Shown here one piece after another: positions 1 through 8,233 of a stretch of DNA of 64,000 nucleotides. How positions within the stretch are numbered: position 1 is the stretch's first letter; each line of letters opens with the position of its first letter. This DNA is from Fen-183 sp036504335. Its GTDB lineage: Bacteria; Acidobacteriota; Thermoanaerobaculia; UBA5066. The position numbers were made by a program, and so were the translations under genes. The stretch is from the NCBI GenBank assembly GCA_036504335.1, contig DASXVJ010000025.1, forward strand, positions 1 through 64,000, in the 5' to 3' direction. The notes below the pieces were generated by a model, which saw only the letters and a list, made by a program, of their open reading frames with translations, did no database searches and was not told the origin of the DNA.

Positions 1-855
1 GATCTCGGTGGTCGCGATGTCGGCGTGGCCGAGCATGAGCTGCACGGCCCGGAGGTCGGCATCGTGGTCCACGAGATGCGTCGCGAACGCGTGGCGGAGA
101 ACGTGCGGCGAGACCGCGGACGCCGCGAGGCCCGCCTTCACGGCCGCGGCCTTGAGCGCGAGGAAAACGGTCTGGCGCGTCACGGGCCGGCCCTTCGTGC
201 CGGGAAACACCCAGCGGCTGCCCGCGCCCTCCGTGTCGCGCCCCTCGGCGAGCCAGCGCTTCACCCAGCGCCCGGCCGAGTCGGCGACCGGCACGATGCG
301 CTCCTTGCTGCCCTTCCCGCGCACGAGAACGAAACCTTCGTTCAGGCGCAGGCTCTCGATCGGCAGCGCCGAGAGCTCCGAGACGCGCAGGCCGCACGCG
401 TAGAGAAGCTCGAACATCGCACGGTCGCGCAGGCCCTTAGGCGTCGCCACGTCCGGCGCGTCGAGCAGCTTCTGGACCTCGTCCTCGGAAAGGATCTTCG
501 GCAGCATCGCCCAGCGCCGCGCGTTCGTGAGGTCGGCCGTCGGGTCCTCGGGAACGACCTTCTCGGCCGCGAGAAAGCCGTAGAGGCCGCGGAGCGCCGA
601 CGTCTCGCGCGCGAGCGTGCGCGGGGACATCCCCTCCGCGCGGCGGGCCCCGAGGTACGCGACGACGTCGCCGCGGGACACCTTTGCCGCATCCACGGAT
701 TTCTCCGCCAGGAACGCTCCAAACCCGGCGAGGTCGCGGCGGTAGGCCTCGAGGGTGTTCGGCGAAAGGCCCTTTTCGGCCGAGAGGTAGTCCAGAAACA
801 GCGGCAGGTGCCGTTCGAGGAACACGCCTCCCCGGGCGCCGGTGGAAGGCCTCAC
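1..855 (-). CDS. Tyrosine recombinase XerC/XerD-like (3' end outside window)
   Basis: Site-specific recombinase of the Xer family, which in most bacteria resolves chromosome dimers at dif during division. The frame opens at a GTG (853-855) and runs off the window after 285 codons. An N-terminal SAM-like core-binding domain (residues about 10-95, LSPNTLEAYRRDL) precedes the catalytic domain. Visible catalytic residues are the Arg of CGLRVSEL, the Lys of GKGSKER, HVLRH (His and Arg) and the His of MLGHADI. The nucleophilic Tyr lies beyond position 1. It begins 1 nt after the stop of the upstream metallolyase gene, so the two are probably co-transcribed. XerC and XerD cannot be separated from this fragment. 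It could instead be an integron or phage integrase, but the short, insert-free architecture favours Xer. Confidence 0.9.
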   Translation of the reverse strand, partial: MRPSTGARGGVFLERHLPLFLDYLSAEKGLSPNTLEAYRRDLAGFGAFLAEKSVDAAKVSRGDVVAYLGARRAEGMSPRTLARETSALRGLYGFLAAEKVVPEDPTADLTNARRWAMLPKILSEDEVQKLLDAPDVATPKGLRDRAMFELLYACGLRVSELSALPIESLRLNEGFVLVRGKGSKERIVPVADSAGRWVKRWLAEGRDTEGAGSRWVFPGTKGRPVTRQTVFLALKAAAVKAGLAASAVSPHVLRHAFATHLVDHDADLRAVQLMLGHADIATTEI

Positions 856-856
856 G

Positions 857-2140
857 TCAGGATTTTACGGAAGCCGCGGGTTTCGCGTCGCGCGCACCCC
901 CCGGCTCACCGGCCTCCGGGAACGAGCCCAGGATGGCGCGGATCTCCGCGTCGGCGAGCACGTGGTTCGCGAGCTTGGCGGCGCGGAGGATGGCCGCGAC
1001 GCGCTCGGGCTCCGCCTCGAGCCCGCGCTCCTTCATCCATGCCACGACGTTGGACTCCCCCGACATCGGGCCGACGTCGATGACCTGCTTGAGCCCGAAC
1101 ATCCCGGCCGGCACGCCGGAGTAGACGCGATCCGCGAGCCAGTCGTCGCCTTTCGCCCGCGCCTTCACGATCGCGGCCGCGTGGCCGCCCGTCCCGGTCC
1201 GGAAGGCGTCGCGCCCGACCACCGGGTACCCGTCCGGGATGGGGACGTGGACGTAGTCCGCGACCTTCTGGACGTACTCCGCGAGGGCCGAGAGGTCCCG
1301 GTCGATCCAGCCGAGGAGGCGCAGGTTCACGAGCATCTGGTCCATCGGCGTGTTGCCCACGCGTTCGCCGAGGCCGAGACCGCACCCGTGCACGCGGTGC
1401 GCGCCGGCGCGCAGGGCGGAGAGCGAGTTCGCGACGGCGAGGCCGCGGTCCTGGTGGCCGTGCCAGTCGATCCTCACGGCCGGGTTCTCGCGCGCGACGA
1501 ACTCGGCCAGGAAGCCGACGAGCGCTCCCGTGCCTTCCGGCGTCGCGTGCCCCACGGTGTCGCAGGCGCAGATCCGCGTCGCGCCGGCCTGGATCGCGGT
1601 TCCGTACAGGGCGACGAGGTCCTCGGGACGCGCCCGCGTCGTGTCCTCGGTGACGTACGTGACGAGGAGCCCTTCACGCACGCCCATCGTCACCGCGTCG
1701 CGGGTGAGCTTCATCATCTGCGAGAGGTCCCAGTCCTCGACGTACTGCCGGATGGGCGACGACCCGATGAACGTCGTCATCTCGAGGGTGCGGCCCACGC
1801 GCTGGGCGATCTCGACGACGGGCTCGATGTCGGCCGGGAGCGTCCGCGCCGCGAAGCCGGGCTGAAGGGAGAGCCGCGCCTCCGTCACGAGACGCGCGAG
1901 CGCCTCGCCCTCCGCCCGCGCCGTGGACCCCGCGGCGGGGATGCCCAGCACGGCCGTGTCCACGCCGAGGCGCTCCATGAGGCACACGAGCTCGAAGCGC
2001 TGCTCGACGGTCGGGGCCACCGCGGACGGCGACTGGAGCCCGTCCCGCAGGGTCTCGTCCACGAGCTCGACCGGGACGTGGCGTGGCCGGCCCTCGCCGG
2101 CGGCGCGATTCCAGTCGTAGACGAGGCGGCTGCGGTCCAT
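857..2140 (-). CDS. DRE-TIM metallolyase (isopropylmalate/homocitrate synthase-like)
   Basis: A 427-residue TIM-barrel enzyme of the HMGL-like (DRE-TIM) family, which joins or cleaves acyl-CoA and 2-oxo acid substrates using a divalent metal. The signature DETLRDGLQSPS lies near residue 28. The metal-binding segment DWHGHQDRGLAVAN lies near residue 210, and a glycine-rich segment GCGLGLGERVGNTPMDQ follows it. It lacks the C-terminal LeuA regulatory domain, so it is not a classical leucine-feedback-controlled isopropylmalate synthase. A homocitrate, citramalate or HMG-CoA lyase-like role is possible and the substrate is not determined by sequence. A purine-rich GAAAGG lies about 9 nt before the ATG. 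It is divergent from the tyrosine-degradation genes and immediately upstream of the Xer gene. Confidence 0.8.
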   Translation of the reverse strand: MDRSRLVYDWNRAAGEGRPRHVPVELVDETLRDGLQSPSAVAPTVEQRFELVCLMERLGVDTAVLGIPAAGSTARAEGEALARLVTEARLSLQPGFAARTLPADIEPVVEIAQRVGRTLEMTTFIGSSPIRQYVEDWDLSQMMKLTRDAVTMGVREGLLVTYVTEDTTRARPEDLVALYGTAIQAGATRICACDTVGHATPEGTGALVGFLAEFVARENPAVRIDWHGHQDRGLAVANSLSALRAGAHRVHGCGLGLGERVGNTPMDQMLVNLRLLGWIDRDLSALAEYVQKVADYVHVPIPDGYPVVGRDAFRTGTGGHAAAIVKARAKGDDWLADRVYSGVPAGMFGLKQVIDVGPMSGESNVVAWMKERGLEAEPERVAAILRAAKLANHVLADAEIRAILGSFPEAGEPGGARDAKPAASVKS

Positions 2141-2189
2141 CGGGCCTTTCGGGGTCGGGTGGCTGTTCCCCCGGCGGGTGCACCCGGCT

Positions 2190-2195
2190 TACACT
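2190..2195 (+). promoter_or_regulatory. -10-like box TACACT of hpd (leaderless)
   Basis: TACACT ends 7 nt before the ATG at 2203 and there is no Shine-Dalgarno sequence. A start of transcription 6-7 nt downstream would coincide with the start codon. No convincing -35 element is visible. Confidence 0.45.
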
Positions 2196-2202
2196 GGGGA
2201 TT

Positions 2203-3363
2203 ATGGATTCGATCGGGATTGTCGGCTACGACTCGTTCCACTTCGTCGTCTCGGACCTTGCCCGGAGCCGCCGTTTTTACGCGGAGGCGCTCGGGTTCAC
2301 GGAAGTGGCGCGCGCGGGCCGCGAGAAAGTCGAGCGCGGGGGCGAGGAAGCCTCCGTCTTCGGCGCGGGCCAGATCCGCGTCCTCGTCTCGACGCCCGTG
2401 CGCAAGGACTCGCGCGCGGCGCGCTACCTCAGGATTCATCCGGACGGGATCTCGTCGCTCGCGTTCCGCGTGAAGGACGTCGAGGCCGCCTGGAAGTTCC
2501 TCGACGCGCGCGGAGCCACGTTCCTGTCGGACATCCAGACGGACGAGACGCCGGACGGGGCGTTCCGGACGTTCAACATCGCGACGCCTCTCGACGACGT
2601 GACCTTCCGCTTCATCGAGCGGGACGGGGACTACCCGCATTTCGCCCCCGGCTTCGAGACCGTGGGCGACGGCAAGCCACGGGAGAACCCGCACGGCTTC
2701 GCGACGATCGACCACGTCACGTCGAACGCGTACACGATGCTTCCCGTCGTGAACTGGTACCGCGACGTCCTCGGCTTCACACACTACTGGGACGTCGAGT
2801 TCCACACCGCCGAGGTCGCGGCGGCCCGGCCGATGGCCGGCTCGGGCCTGCGCTCGATCGTGATGGCGGACCCGGGCAGCGGCGTGAAGTTCGCGACGAA
2901 CGAGCCCATGCGACCGTTCTTCCGGGAGAGCCAGATCAACCGATTCTGCGAGGACCACCACGGCGCCGGCGTCCAGCACGTCGCGTTCCTCGTCAAGGAG
3001 ATCATCCCGGCCGTCGAAGCCCTGCGCGAGAAGGGCATCGCCTTCCTGCCCGCTCCGGGCGCGTACTACGACCGCCTGCCGAGGCGCATGGCCGAGGTGA
3101 AGATCTCGAAGCTCCGGGAGCCCATGGACCTTCTCCGCAAAAACCACATCCTCGTCGACGGCGCGGACGAGAAGTACATGCTCCAGATCTTCATGCTCGA
3201 CGCGATGGCGATGTACGGCGACGAGAAGGCCGGGCCGTTCTTCTACGAGCTCATCCAGCGGGAAGGCGACCGCGGCTTCGGCTACGGGAACTTCCGGGCG
3301 CTCTTCGAGTCGATCGAGTCGTCCCAGCGTTCCGGCTCGTCGGCGCTCGAGGTGGTCGGTTGA
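2203..3363 (+). CDS. hpd: 4-hydroxyphenylpyruvate dioxygenase
   Basis: Converts 4-hydroxyphenylpyruvate to homogentisate with O2 and Fe(II), the second step of tyrosine catabolism. The 386-residue product has two vicinal-oxygen-chelate domains (about 8-150 and 165-350). The His-His-Glu iron ligands are recognisable in TIDHVTSN, GVQHVAF and PFFYELIQR. The C-terminal GFGYGNFRALFESIE is typical of the family. I chose the ATG at 2203 because the family homology starts there (IVGYDSFHFVV) and a -10-like box sits 7 nt upstream. The in-frame extension back to 2083 has no homology and lies over the neighbouring divergent gene. The next enzyme of the pathway, hmgA, overlaps its stop codon. Confidence 0.95.
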   Translation: MDSIGIVGYDSFHFVVSDLARSRRFYAEALGFTEVARAGREKVERGGEEASVFGAGQIRVLVSTPVRKDSRAARYLRIHPDGISSLAFRVKDVEAAWKFLDARGATFLSDIQTDETPDGAFRTFNIATPLDDVTFRFIERDGDYPHFAPGFETVGDGKPRENPHGFATIDHVTSNAYTMLPVVNWYRDVLGFTHYWDVEFHTAEVAAARPMAGSGLRSIVMADPGSGVKFATNEPMRPFFRESQINRFCEDHHGAGVQHVAFLVKEIIPAVEALREKGIAFLPAPGAYYDRLPRRMAEVKISKLREPMDLLRKNHILVDGADEKYMLQIFMLDAMAMYGDEKAGPFFYELIQREGDRGFGYGNFRALFESIESSQRSGSSALEVVG

Positions 3364-4511
3364 TCGACTGGATGCGGTGCGGGGAGCTGCCCGCCAAGCC
3401 GCACACCGCCTTCCGGTCTCCCGAGGGGGCCCTCCGTTTCGAGGAGTGCCTCACGCGGCGCGGGTTCGACGGCGAGTTCTCGATCCTGTACCACGAGGGT
3501 CCGCCGATGACGGATTCCCTCATCGGGCCCGCGACGCCCGGGCGCTGGGACCGGAAGGCGCCGATCCCGGCCGAGCACCAGCCTCTCCGCCGCCGACTCC
3601 TTCTTGGCGAAAAAGCTCCGGAGGGTTTCACGCCGGTCCTTTTCAACGAGGACGTGACGGTCTCTCTGTTCCGGCTGCCGCGGGAGGCCGAGTCGCCAGA
3701 CGGGTTTTCGAACGGCGACGGGGATGATCTGTTTTTCTTCTATGAAGGTGAGGGAACGCTGGAGTCGCCTTTTGGCGATCTTCCGGTCCGCGGCGGCGAC
3801 TATGTCTGCATTCCGCGCGGCGTCGTCCACCGCCTGCGAATCTCCAAACCATTCGAAGGAATTCTCTTCGAACTCCGAGGGGGCCTGCATCTCCCGAAGG
3901 AATTCCGGAACCCCGTCGGCCAGCTCCGGATGGACGCGCCGTTCACGCACCGCGACTTCGTGCGGCCCGAGTTCAAGGGGCCGCGCTCGGGCCCGAAGCG
4001 CATCCTCGTCAAGAAGGACGACGCGTTCGTCGAGCGCTTTCCCGTCGCGTCGCCTTTCGACGTCGTCGGATGGGACGGCACCGTGTGGCCGTTCGCGTTC
4101 GACATCCTGAAGTACCAGCCGAGGACCGGGCTCATCCACCTGCCGCCCACGATCCATTCCACGTTCGCGGGGCGCAACGCGCTCGTCTGCTCGTTCGTGC
4201 CGCGCGTGACGGACACGCACCCCGACGCGATCCCGTGCCCGTACCCGCACACGTCCGTCGACTGCGACGAGATCATCTATTACGTGCGCGGCAACTTCAC
4301 GAGCCGCAAGGGCGTCGGCCCGAAGGCCGTCTCGCTCCATCCCGCCGGCGTCCCCCACGGCCCGCATCCCGGGGCCTACGAAGGGTCGATCGGCACGCGG
4401 TCGACGGACGAACTGGCCGTCATGATGGACACCTTCGCTCCTCTCCGTCTCACGGTGCAGGCTCTCGCCCTCGAGGCCCCGGGCTACCACGACAGCTGGA
4501 TTCCGGGCTGA
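3360..4511 (+). CDS. hmgA: Homogentisate 1,2-dioxygenase
   Basis: Opens the aromatic ring of homogentisate to maleylacetoacetate using Fe(II) and O2. The 383-residue cupin-type protein is of the short bacterial form. It begins in the family pattern (WMRCGELPAKPHTAFR) and carries GVPHGPHPGAYEGSIG near residue 325, the segment that supplies His and Glu iron ligands. I prefer a TTG start at 3360 that overlaps the hpd stop. It places the conserved aromatic residue before RxGELP, and a GAGGTGG ribosome binding site lies a few nt upstream. The alternative ATG is at 3372. Later pathway genes (maleylacetoacetate isomerase, fumarylacetoacetase) are not in the window. Confidence 0.92.
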   Translation: MIDWMRCGELPAKPHTAFRSPEGALRFEECLTRRGFDGEFSILYHEGPPMTDSLIGPATPGRWDRKAPIPAEHQPLRRRLLLGEKAPEGFTPVLFNEDVTVSLFRLPREAESPDGFSNGDGDDLFFFYEGEGTLESPFGDLPVRGGDYVCIPRGVVHRLRISKPFEGILFELRGGLHLPKEFRNPVGQLRMDAPFTHRDFVRPEFKGPRSGPKRILVKKDDAFVERFPVASPFDVVGWDGTVWPFAFDILKYQPRTGLIHLPPTIHSTFAGRNALVCSFVPRVTDTHPDAIPCPYPHTSVDCDEIIYYVRGNFTSRKGVGPKAVSLHPAGVPHGPHPGAYEGSIGTRSTDELAVMMDTFAPLRLTVQALALEAPGYHDSWIPG

Positions 4512-4802
4512 TGTCGTCGGCGGGTCCGGACTCGCCCCCTCCCCCGCCGAAACCGCGCGCGCCGGGCCCCCGCTTCTGGACGGGCTTCGGCTTCGGCATC
4601 CTCGGAGTCCTCGGTCCCGGTATTCCGCTCGACCGCCAGCCGCCCGGCTGCCTACAGGACCAGCGGGATCCCGGCGACCTTCATTCTCTCGGCCGACGGC
4701 CGCATCGCCTTCCGCCACGTCGGCGCTGCGAAGTGGGACGACGAGTCGACGCTGGCCTTCCTTCGGAGCCTGGCGCCCGGCTCCCGCGCTACTTCCCCGT
4801 GA
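4511..4802 (+). pseudogene. TlpA/ResA-like thioredoxin remnant, deleted and frameshifted
   Basis: Two pieces of a membrane-anchored thiol-disulfide oxidoreductase gene remain. The 5' piece starts at the ATG overlapping the hmgA stop and encodes a proline-rich start followed by a hydrophobic stretch (FWTGFGFGILGVLG). The 3' piece is in another frame (codons from 4650, stop at 4800-4802). It reads YRTSGIPATFILSADGRIAF then RHVGAAKWDDESTLAFLRSL, the C-terminal half of a TlpA-type thioredoxin fold with its cis-Pro loop. The central part carrying the CxxC active site is absent. The end runs into the 3' end of the convergent crotonase gene. Confidence 0.65.
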
Positions 4803-5565
4803 ACTTCGCCGGCCGCTTCTCGAGGAACGCGGAAACGCCTTCCTTCATGTCCTCGGTCGACGCGCAGAGCCCGAAGAGAGTCGCCTCGTGGTCCTCGGCT
4901 GCGGCGAACGGCATGTCGAGACCCGCGTTCACGGCGTCGAGGACGTAGCGCACCGCCAAGGGCGCCTTCCCGAGGATCTTCTTCAGCGTCTCGCGGCAGG
5001 CCGGCAGGAGCTCGGCCGGCTCGACCACCCTGTTGACGAGGCCGATCCGGAACGCCTCGTCGGCCGGGATCGCATCGCCCGTCAGAAGAAGCTCCAGCGC
5101 GCGGCCCTTCCCCACGAGCCGCGGCAGCCGTTGCGAGCCGCCGTACCCGGGGATGAGCCCGAGGTTCACTTCGGGCTGGCCGAGCTTCGCGTTCTTCGAG
5201 GCGTAGCGGAACGTCGCGGCCATCGCGAGCTCGCAGCCGCCCCCGAGCGCGAAGCCGTTCACCGCGGCGACGACCGGCTTGCCGAGGTTCTCGATCAGGT
5301 CGAACGCCGCCTGCCCCTTGCGCGCGAAGTCTCGCGCGCCGGCCGGCGTGAACGCCTTGAAGCCCGCGATGTCGGCGCCCGCGACGAACGCTTTCTCCCC
5401 TGCGCCGGTCAGGATGACGGCCCCGACGTCCGGGTTCTCCCTGGCGGCCGCAAACGCCGCGTGCAGGCCGTCCAGGACCTCGCCGTTCAGGGCGTTCAGC
5501 TTCTCGGGGCGGTTGACCGTGACGGTGAGGATGCGTTCGGAAACCTCCGTGAGAACGACGCTCAT
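4789..5565 (-). CDS. Enoyl-CoA hydratase / crotonase
   Basis: A 258-residue crotonase-fold enzyme that hydrates 2-enoyl-CoA such as crotonyl-CoA to 3-hydroxyacyl-CoA. The oxyanion-hole segments FVAGADIAGF and NGFALGGGCELAMA are present. Both catalytic glutamates are seen, in GGGCELA and in QPEVNLGLIPGYGG. Length matches the family norm. It is the last gene of a minus-strand cluster with a thiolase, a 3-hydroxyacyl-CoA dehydrogenase and a DinB-like protein. Together these interconvert acetyl-CoA and crotonyl-CoA. Direction (beta-oxidation, butyrate-type synthesis, or feeding polyhydroxybutyrate) is not decided by sequence. Confidence 0.9.
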   Translation of the reverse strand: MSVVLTEVSERILTVTVNRPEKLNALNGEVLDGLHAAFAAARENPDVGAVILTGAGEKAFVAGADIAGFKAFTPAGARDFARKGQAAFDLIENLGKPVVAAVNGFALGGGCELAMAATFRYASKNAKLGQPEVNLGLIPGYGGSQRLPRLVGKGRALELLLTGDAIPADEAFRIGLVNRVVEPAELLPACRETLKKILGKAPLAVRYVLDAVNAGLDMPFAAAEDHEATLFGLCASTEDMKEGVSAFLEKRPAKFTGK

Positions 5566-5569
5566 CGCC

Positions 5570-6076
5570 TCACCCGAAGGGGTTCTCGTCCGCGCTCGGC
5601 CCGTAGATGGACGGCAGGGGGACGTCGAGGAGCCGCAGGTAGACCGAGAGCTGGCCGCGGTGGTGGATGAGATGGTTCAGGAGGATCGTCCGCACGAACG
5701 CGATGCGCGGCATCTCCATGATGACGGCGGGCCCTTTCCGGAGCGTCCAGGGACCCATCGCGCGCGCGTCGTCGAGCTGCGCCATCGCGACCTTCGCGGC
5801 CGCTGAGGCTTCGTCGAACGTCTTCATGAGGGCCTCGGCGCTCGCCGGCTCCTTCGCCGTGCCGTCGCCGCCCGTGGCCAGGTCGAACTCGCCCGGCAGC
5901 AGCGAACCCGCGACCCAGTGCGGCATCCCGGCGATGTGGCCCGCGAGCGCGCCCAGCGACATCGACTTCGGATGCGGCTTCCAGGAGTACTTGTCCGCCG
6001 GCACCCGCGAGAGCAGCTTCTTCGTGGTCGCATTCTCGCGGTCGAACTCCATCAGCATCGGATCGATCATGCGCAT
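5570..6076 (-). CDS. DinB-fold (DinB_2) metal-binding protein
   Basis: A 168-residue four-helix-bundle protein of the DinB/YfiT superfamily. The three-histidine metal site is suggested by GALAGHIAGMPHW near residue 48 and by LLNHLIHHRGQLSVYL near residue 135. Members include thiol-dependent transferases and many uncharacterised proteins, so no substrate can be given. It sits between the crotonase and dehydrogenase genes with only a few nt on each side. It is therefore co-transcribed with CoA-ester metabolism genes, but nothing in its sequence links it to that pathway. Confidence 0.85.
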   Translation of the reverse strand: MRMIDPMLMEFDRENATTKKLLSRVPADKYSWKPHPKSMSLGALAGHIAGMPHWVAGSLLPGEFDLATGGDGTAKEPASAEALMKTFDEASAAAKVAMAQLDDARAMGPWTLRKGPAVIMEMPRIAFVRTILLNHLIHHRGQLSVYLRLLDVPLPSIYGPSADENPFG

Positions 6077-6079
6077 GGA

Positions 6080-6955
6080 TCAGCCCTTTCTGTTGCCCCG
6101 TTCGTCGTACTCGAAGAATCCTCTTCCGCTCTTCCGTCCGAATCTCCCGGCCAGGACCAGCCTCTTCAGGAGCGCGGGCGGCGCAAAGCGGGCCTCACGA
6201 TACTCCGCGAACATGATCTCGGCGATCGCGTAGACCGTATCGAGCCCGACGTAGTCGAGAAGCTCGAACGGCCCCATCGGGTGGGCGCAGCCGAGCTTCA
6301 TGCCCGTGTCGATGTCTTCGAGGGATCCGACGCCCTGCTCGTGCGCGCGGATCGCGTCGAGGAGGAACGGCACGAGGAGCCGGTTCACGATGAAGCCCGA
6401 GTTGTCCCGGCAGGCGACCGGCTCCTTGCCGAGCGCGCGGGCGAAGGCCGTGACGGCCGCGACCGTCGCGTCCGACGTCGCGAGGCCGCGGACGACCTCG
6501 ACGAGCTTCATGACGGGCACCGGGTTGAAGAAGTGCAGGCCCGCGAAGCGGTCGGGGCGTTGCGTGGCCGCCGCCATCTCGGTGATGGTCAACGACGACG
6601 TGTTCGAACAGAAGATCGTCTCCGGCCCGCAGAGCGCGTCGAGCGCCCGGTAGACCTCGCGCTTGACGTTCAGGTTCTCCACGATGGCTTCGATGACGAG
6701 ATCCAGAGAAGAGAATTCTTCGAGTGAAGAAGAGAACCGCAGCCGCCCGCGGATCTCGTCGCCTGTCCTGGCGTCCAGCTTGCCGCGCTCGACCGCCTTC
6801 GAAAGCGAACTCTCGATGCGGCGTTTGCCCGCGGCGAGCGCCTTCTCGTCGACCTCGCGTACGACGACGGTGAATCCCGCCTTCGCGCAAACCTCGGCGA
6901 TTCCCGACCCCATCAGCCCGGCCCCGAGCACCCCGACCGAACGAATCTCGCTCAC
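6080..6955 (-). CDS. 3-hydroxybutyryl-CoA dehydrogenase
   Basis: An NAD-dependent 3-hydroxyacyl-CoA dehydrogenase of 291 residues that interconverts acetoacetyl-CoA and 3-hydroxybutyryl-CoA. The Rossmann motif VGVLGAGLMGSGIAEV is at the N-terminus, the catalytic His in GLHFFNPVPVMKLVEVV, and the family C-terminal ending GRKSGRGFFEYD is intact. The start is a GTG at 6953-6955 that overlaps the thiolase stop in GTGA; upstream codons in this frame have no homology. Residues about 78-90 (RFSSSLEEFSSLD) are encoded by an AT-rich dispersed repeat arm (6711-6729). Confidence 0.93.
   Translation of the reverse strand: MSEIRSVGVLGAGLMGSGIAEVCAKAGFTVVVREVDEKALAAGKRRIESSLSKAVERGKLDARTGDEIRGRLRFSSSLEEFSSLDLVIEAIVENLNVKREVYRALDALCGPETIFCSNTSSLTITEMAAATQRPDRFAGLHFFNPVPVMKLVEVVRGLATSDATVAAVTAFARALGKEPVACRDNSGFIVNRLLVPFLLDAIRAHEQGVGSLEDIDTGMKLGCAHPMGPFELLDYVGLDTVYAIAEIMFAEYREARFAPPALLKRLVLAGRFGRKSGRGFFEYDERGNRKG
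6711..6814. repeat. Dispersed AT-rich motif, inverted pair (in dehydrogenase gene)
   Basis: Left arm 6711-6729 reads GAGAATTCTTCGAGTGAAG on the + strand. Right arm 6796-6814 reads GAGAGTTCGCTTTCGAAGG on the - strand. The right arm is a weaker match. Both lie inside the 3-hydroxybutyryl-CoA dehydrogenase gene. Confidence 0.5.
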
Positions 6956-8139
6956 GAGAGCGCCTCGACCACGACCGCGATGCCCTGGCCCCCGCCGATG
7001 CAGGCCGAGGCGAGGCCCCAGCGCTTGCCGCGGCGGCGCAGCTCCTTGAGGAGCGTCAGCGTCAGGCGCGCGCCGCTCGCCCCGAGCGGGTGTCCGAGCG
7101 CGATGGCGCCGCCGTTCACGTTCAGCTTCGCCCGGTCGACGCCGAGCTCCTTGATCACCCCGAGGATCTGGCCCGCGAACGCCTCGTTGATCTCGACGAG
7201 GTCCATGTCCGCGAGGGACTTCCCCGCCTTGGCGAGCGCCGCGCGGCTCGCGGCAACCGGGCCGAGGCCCATGAACGCGGGATCGCACCCCGTGACCGCC
7301 TCGGCAACCAGCCGGCCGAGGGGCACGATGCCCTTCGCGCGGGCGCGCTCCTCGGTCGTCACGATCATCATCGCGGCGCCGTCCACGATGCCGGACGCGT
7401 TGCCGCCCGTCACCATGCCGTCCTTGCCGAACGCCGGGCTCAGCTTCGCGAGGCCTTCCAGCGTCGTGTCCGGCGTCATGTGGTCGTCCTTGGAGACCAT
7501 GACGGTCTTGCGGCCCTTTTTCGCCTCCACCGGGACGACCTCGTCCGCGAGACGCCCGGACGCCCACGCGTCGGCGGCCTTCGCCTGGCTTTCGAGCGCA
7601 TAGGCGTCCTGCTCCTCGCGCGTGATCCCGTGGCGGCGCGCGACGTTGTCGGATGTCTGCGCCATCGCGAGGCCTGGCACGGTGTCGAAGAGGCCGCTCA
7701 TGAGCGAGTCCTCCAGCTTGCCCTGACCGAGCCGCAGCCCGGTGCGCGCGCCGCGGACCACGAACGGCGCCTGACTCATGTTCTCCGTCCCGCCCGCAAG
7801 GACGACGTCGGCCTCGCCGAGGAGGATCCGGTGTTTCGCCTGGACGAGCGCCTCGAAGCCCGAGCCGCAGAGCCGGTTCACCGTGACGGCGGGGACCTCC
7901 TGCGGGACGCCGGCGCGCAGGCCGACGTGGCGCGAGAGGTAGATCGCGTCGGAAGACGTCTGGAGCACGTTGCCGACGATCACGTGGCCGATCTCGCCCG
8001 GCGCAAAGCGCGCGCGGCGGAGCGCCTCCTGCGCGGCGGCGACGGCGAGGTCCGTGGCCGTCATGTCCGCGAAGAGTCCGTTGTACTCGGCCATGGGCGT
8101 GCGTGCGCCCTCGGCGACGACGATGGAAAGTGAGGCCAT
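6952..8139 (-). CDS. Acetyl-CoA acetyltransferase (thiolase)
   Basis: A 395-residue thiolase that condenses two acetyl-CoA to acetoacetyl-CoA or performs the reverse. The nucleophilic Cys is in NRLCGSGFEA near residue 88. The NEAFA loop, the His of GGAIALGHPLGASGAR and the second catalytic Cys of ACIGGGQGIA are all present. It is the first gene of the minus-strand operon and overlaps the dehydrogenase start by 4 nt. GGAGGG a few nt before the ATG is a good ribosome binding site. A TAAGAT box further upstream (8188-8193) could be the operon -10 element. Confidence 0.95.
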   Translation of the reverse strand: MASLSIVVAEGARTPMAEYNGLFADMTATDLAVAAAQEALRRARFAPGEIGHVIVGNVLQTSSDAIYLSRHVGLRAGVPQEVPAVTVNRLCGSGFEALVQAKHRILLGEADVVLAGGTENMSQAPFVVRGARTGLRLGQGKLEDSLMSGLFDTVPGLAMAQTSDNVARRHGITREEQDAYALESQAKAADAWASGRLADEVVPVEAKKGRKTVMVSKDDHMTPDTTLEGLAKLSPAFGKDGMVTGGNASGIVDGAAMMIVTTEERARAKGIVPLGRLVAEAVTGCDPAFMGLGPVAASRAALAKAGKSLADMDLVEINEAFAGQILGVIKELGVDRAKLNVNGGAIALGHPLGASGARLTLTLLKELRRRGKRWGLASACIGGGQGIAVVVEALS

Positions 8140-8187
8140 GAGGCCCTCCGGGCGGGGGCGAGTCGAACGCTCGCCGTTCGCGGGCAG

Positions 8188-8193
8188 ATCTTA
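8188..8193 (-). promoter_or_regulatory. Candidate -10 box TAAGAT for the thiolase operon
   Basis: TAAGAT on the minus strand lies 49 nt before the thiolase ATG, within the 94-nt gap before the next gene. I see no clear -35 hexamer. Confidence 0.3.
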
Positions 8194-8233
8194 TCGAGTC
8201 CCGCCGGATGAGACCGGATCGCGGGCCGGGAGG

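Noticed and set aside
1..855. The recombinase as evidence for an integrated element or dif-like attachment site.
   Set aside because: Housekeeping Xer architecture, no adjacent repeats or cargo genes, and co-orientation with a metabolic gene.
842..2473. Long open frame antisense to the metallolyase gene (and similar long antisense frames at 9406-11865, 12029-15844, 16870-19401, 23857-26880, 34626-37475, 52176-54224, 58531-60720).
   Set aside because: They are Arg/Gly/Asp-rich, lack recognisable domains and mirror the codon pattern of clear genes on the other strand; a by-product of high GC.
3724..3885. Motif-like stretches in hmgA (around 3724-3754 and 3849-3885).
   Set aside because: The first encodes the conserved YEGEG of homogentisate dioxygenases; the second resembles the motif but is too weak to list.
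4511..4948. An intact small proline-rich protein starting at the hmgA stop.
   Set aside because: Its tail is out of frame with a recognisable thioredoxin C-terminus and runs through the convergent crotonase gene; a decayed TlpA gene explains it better.
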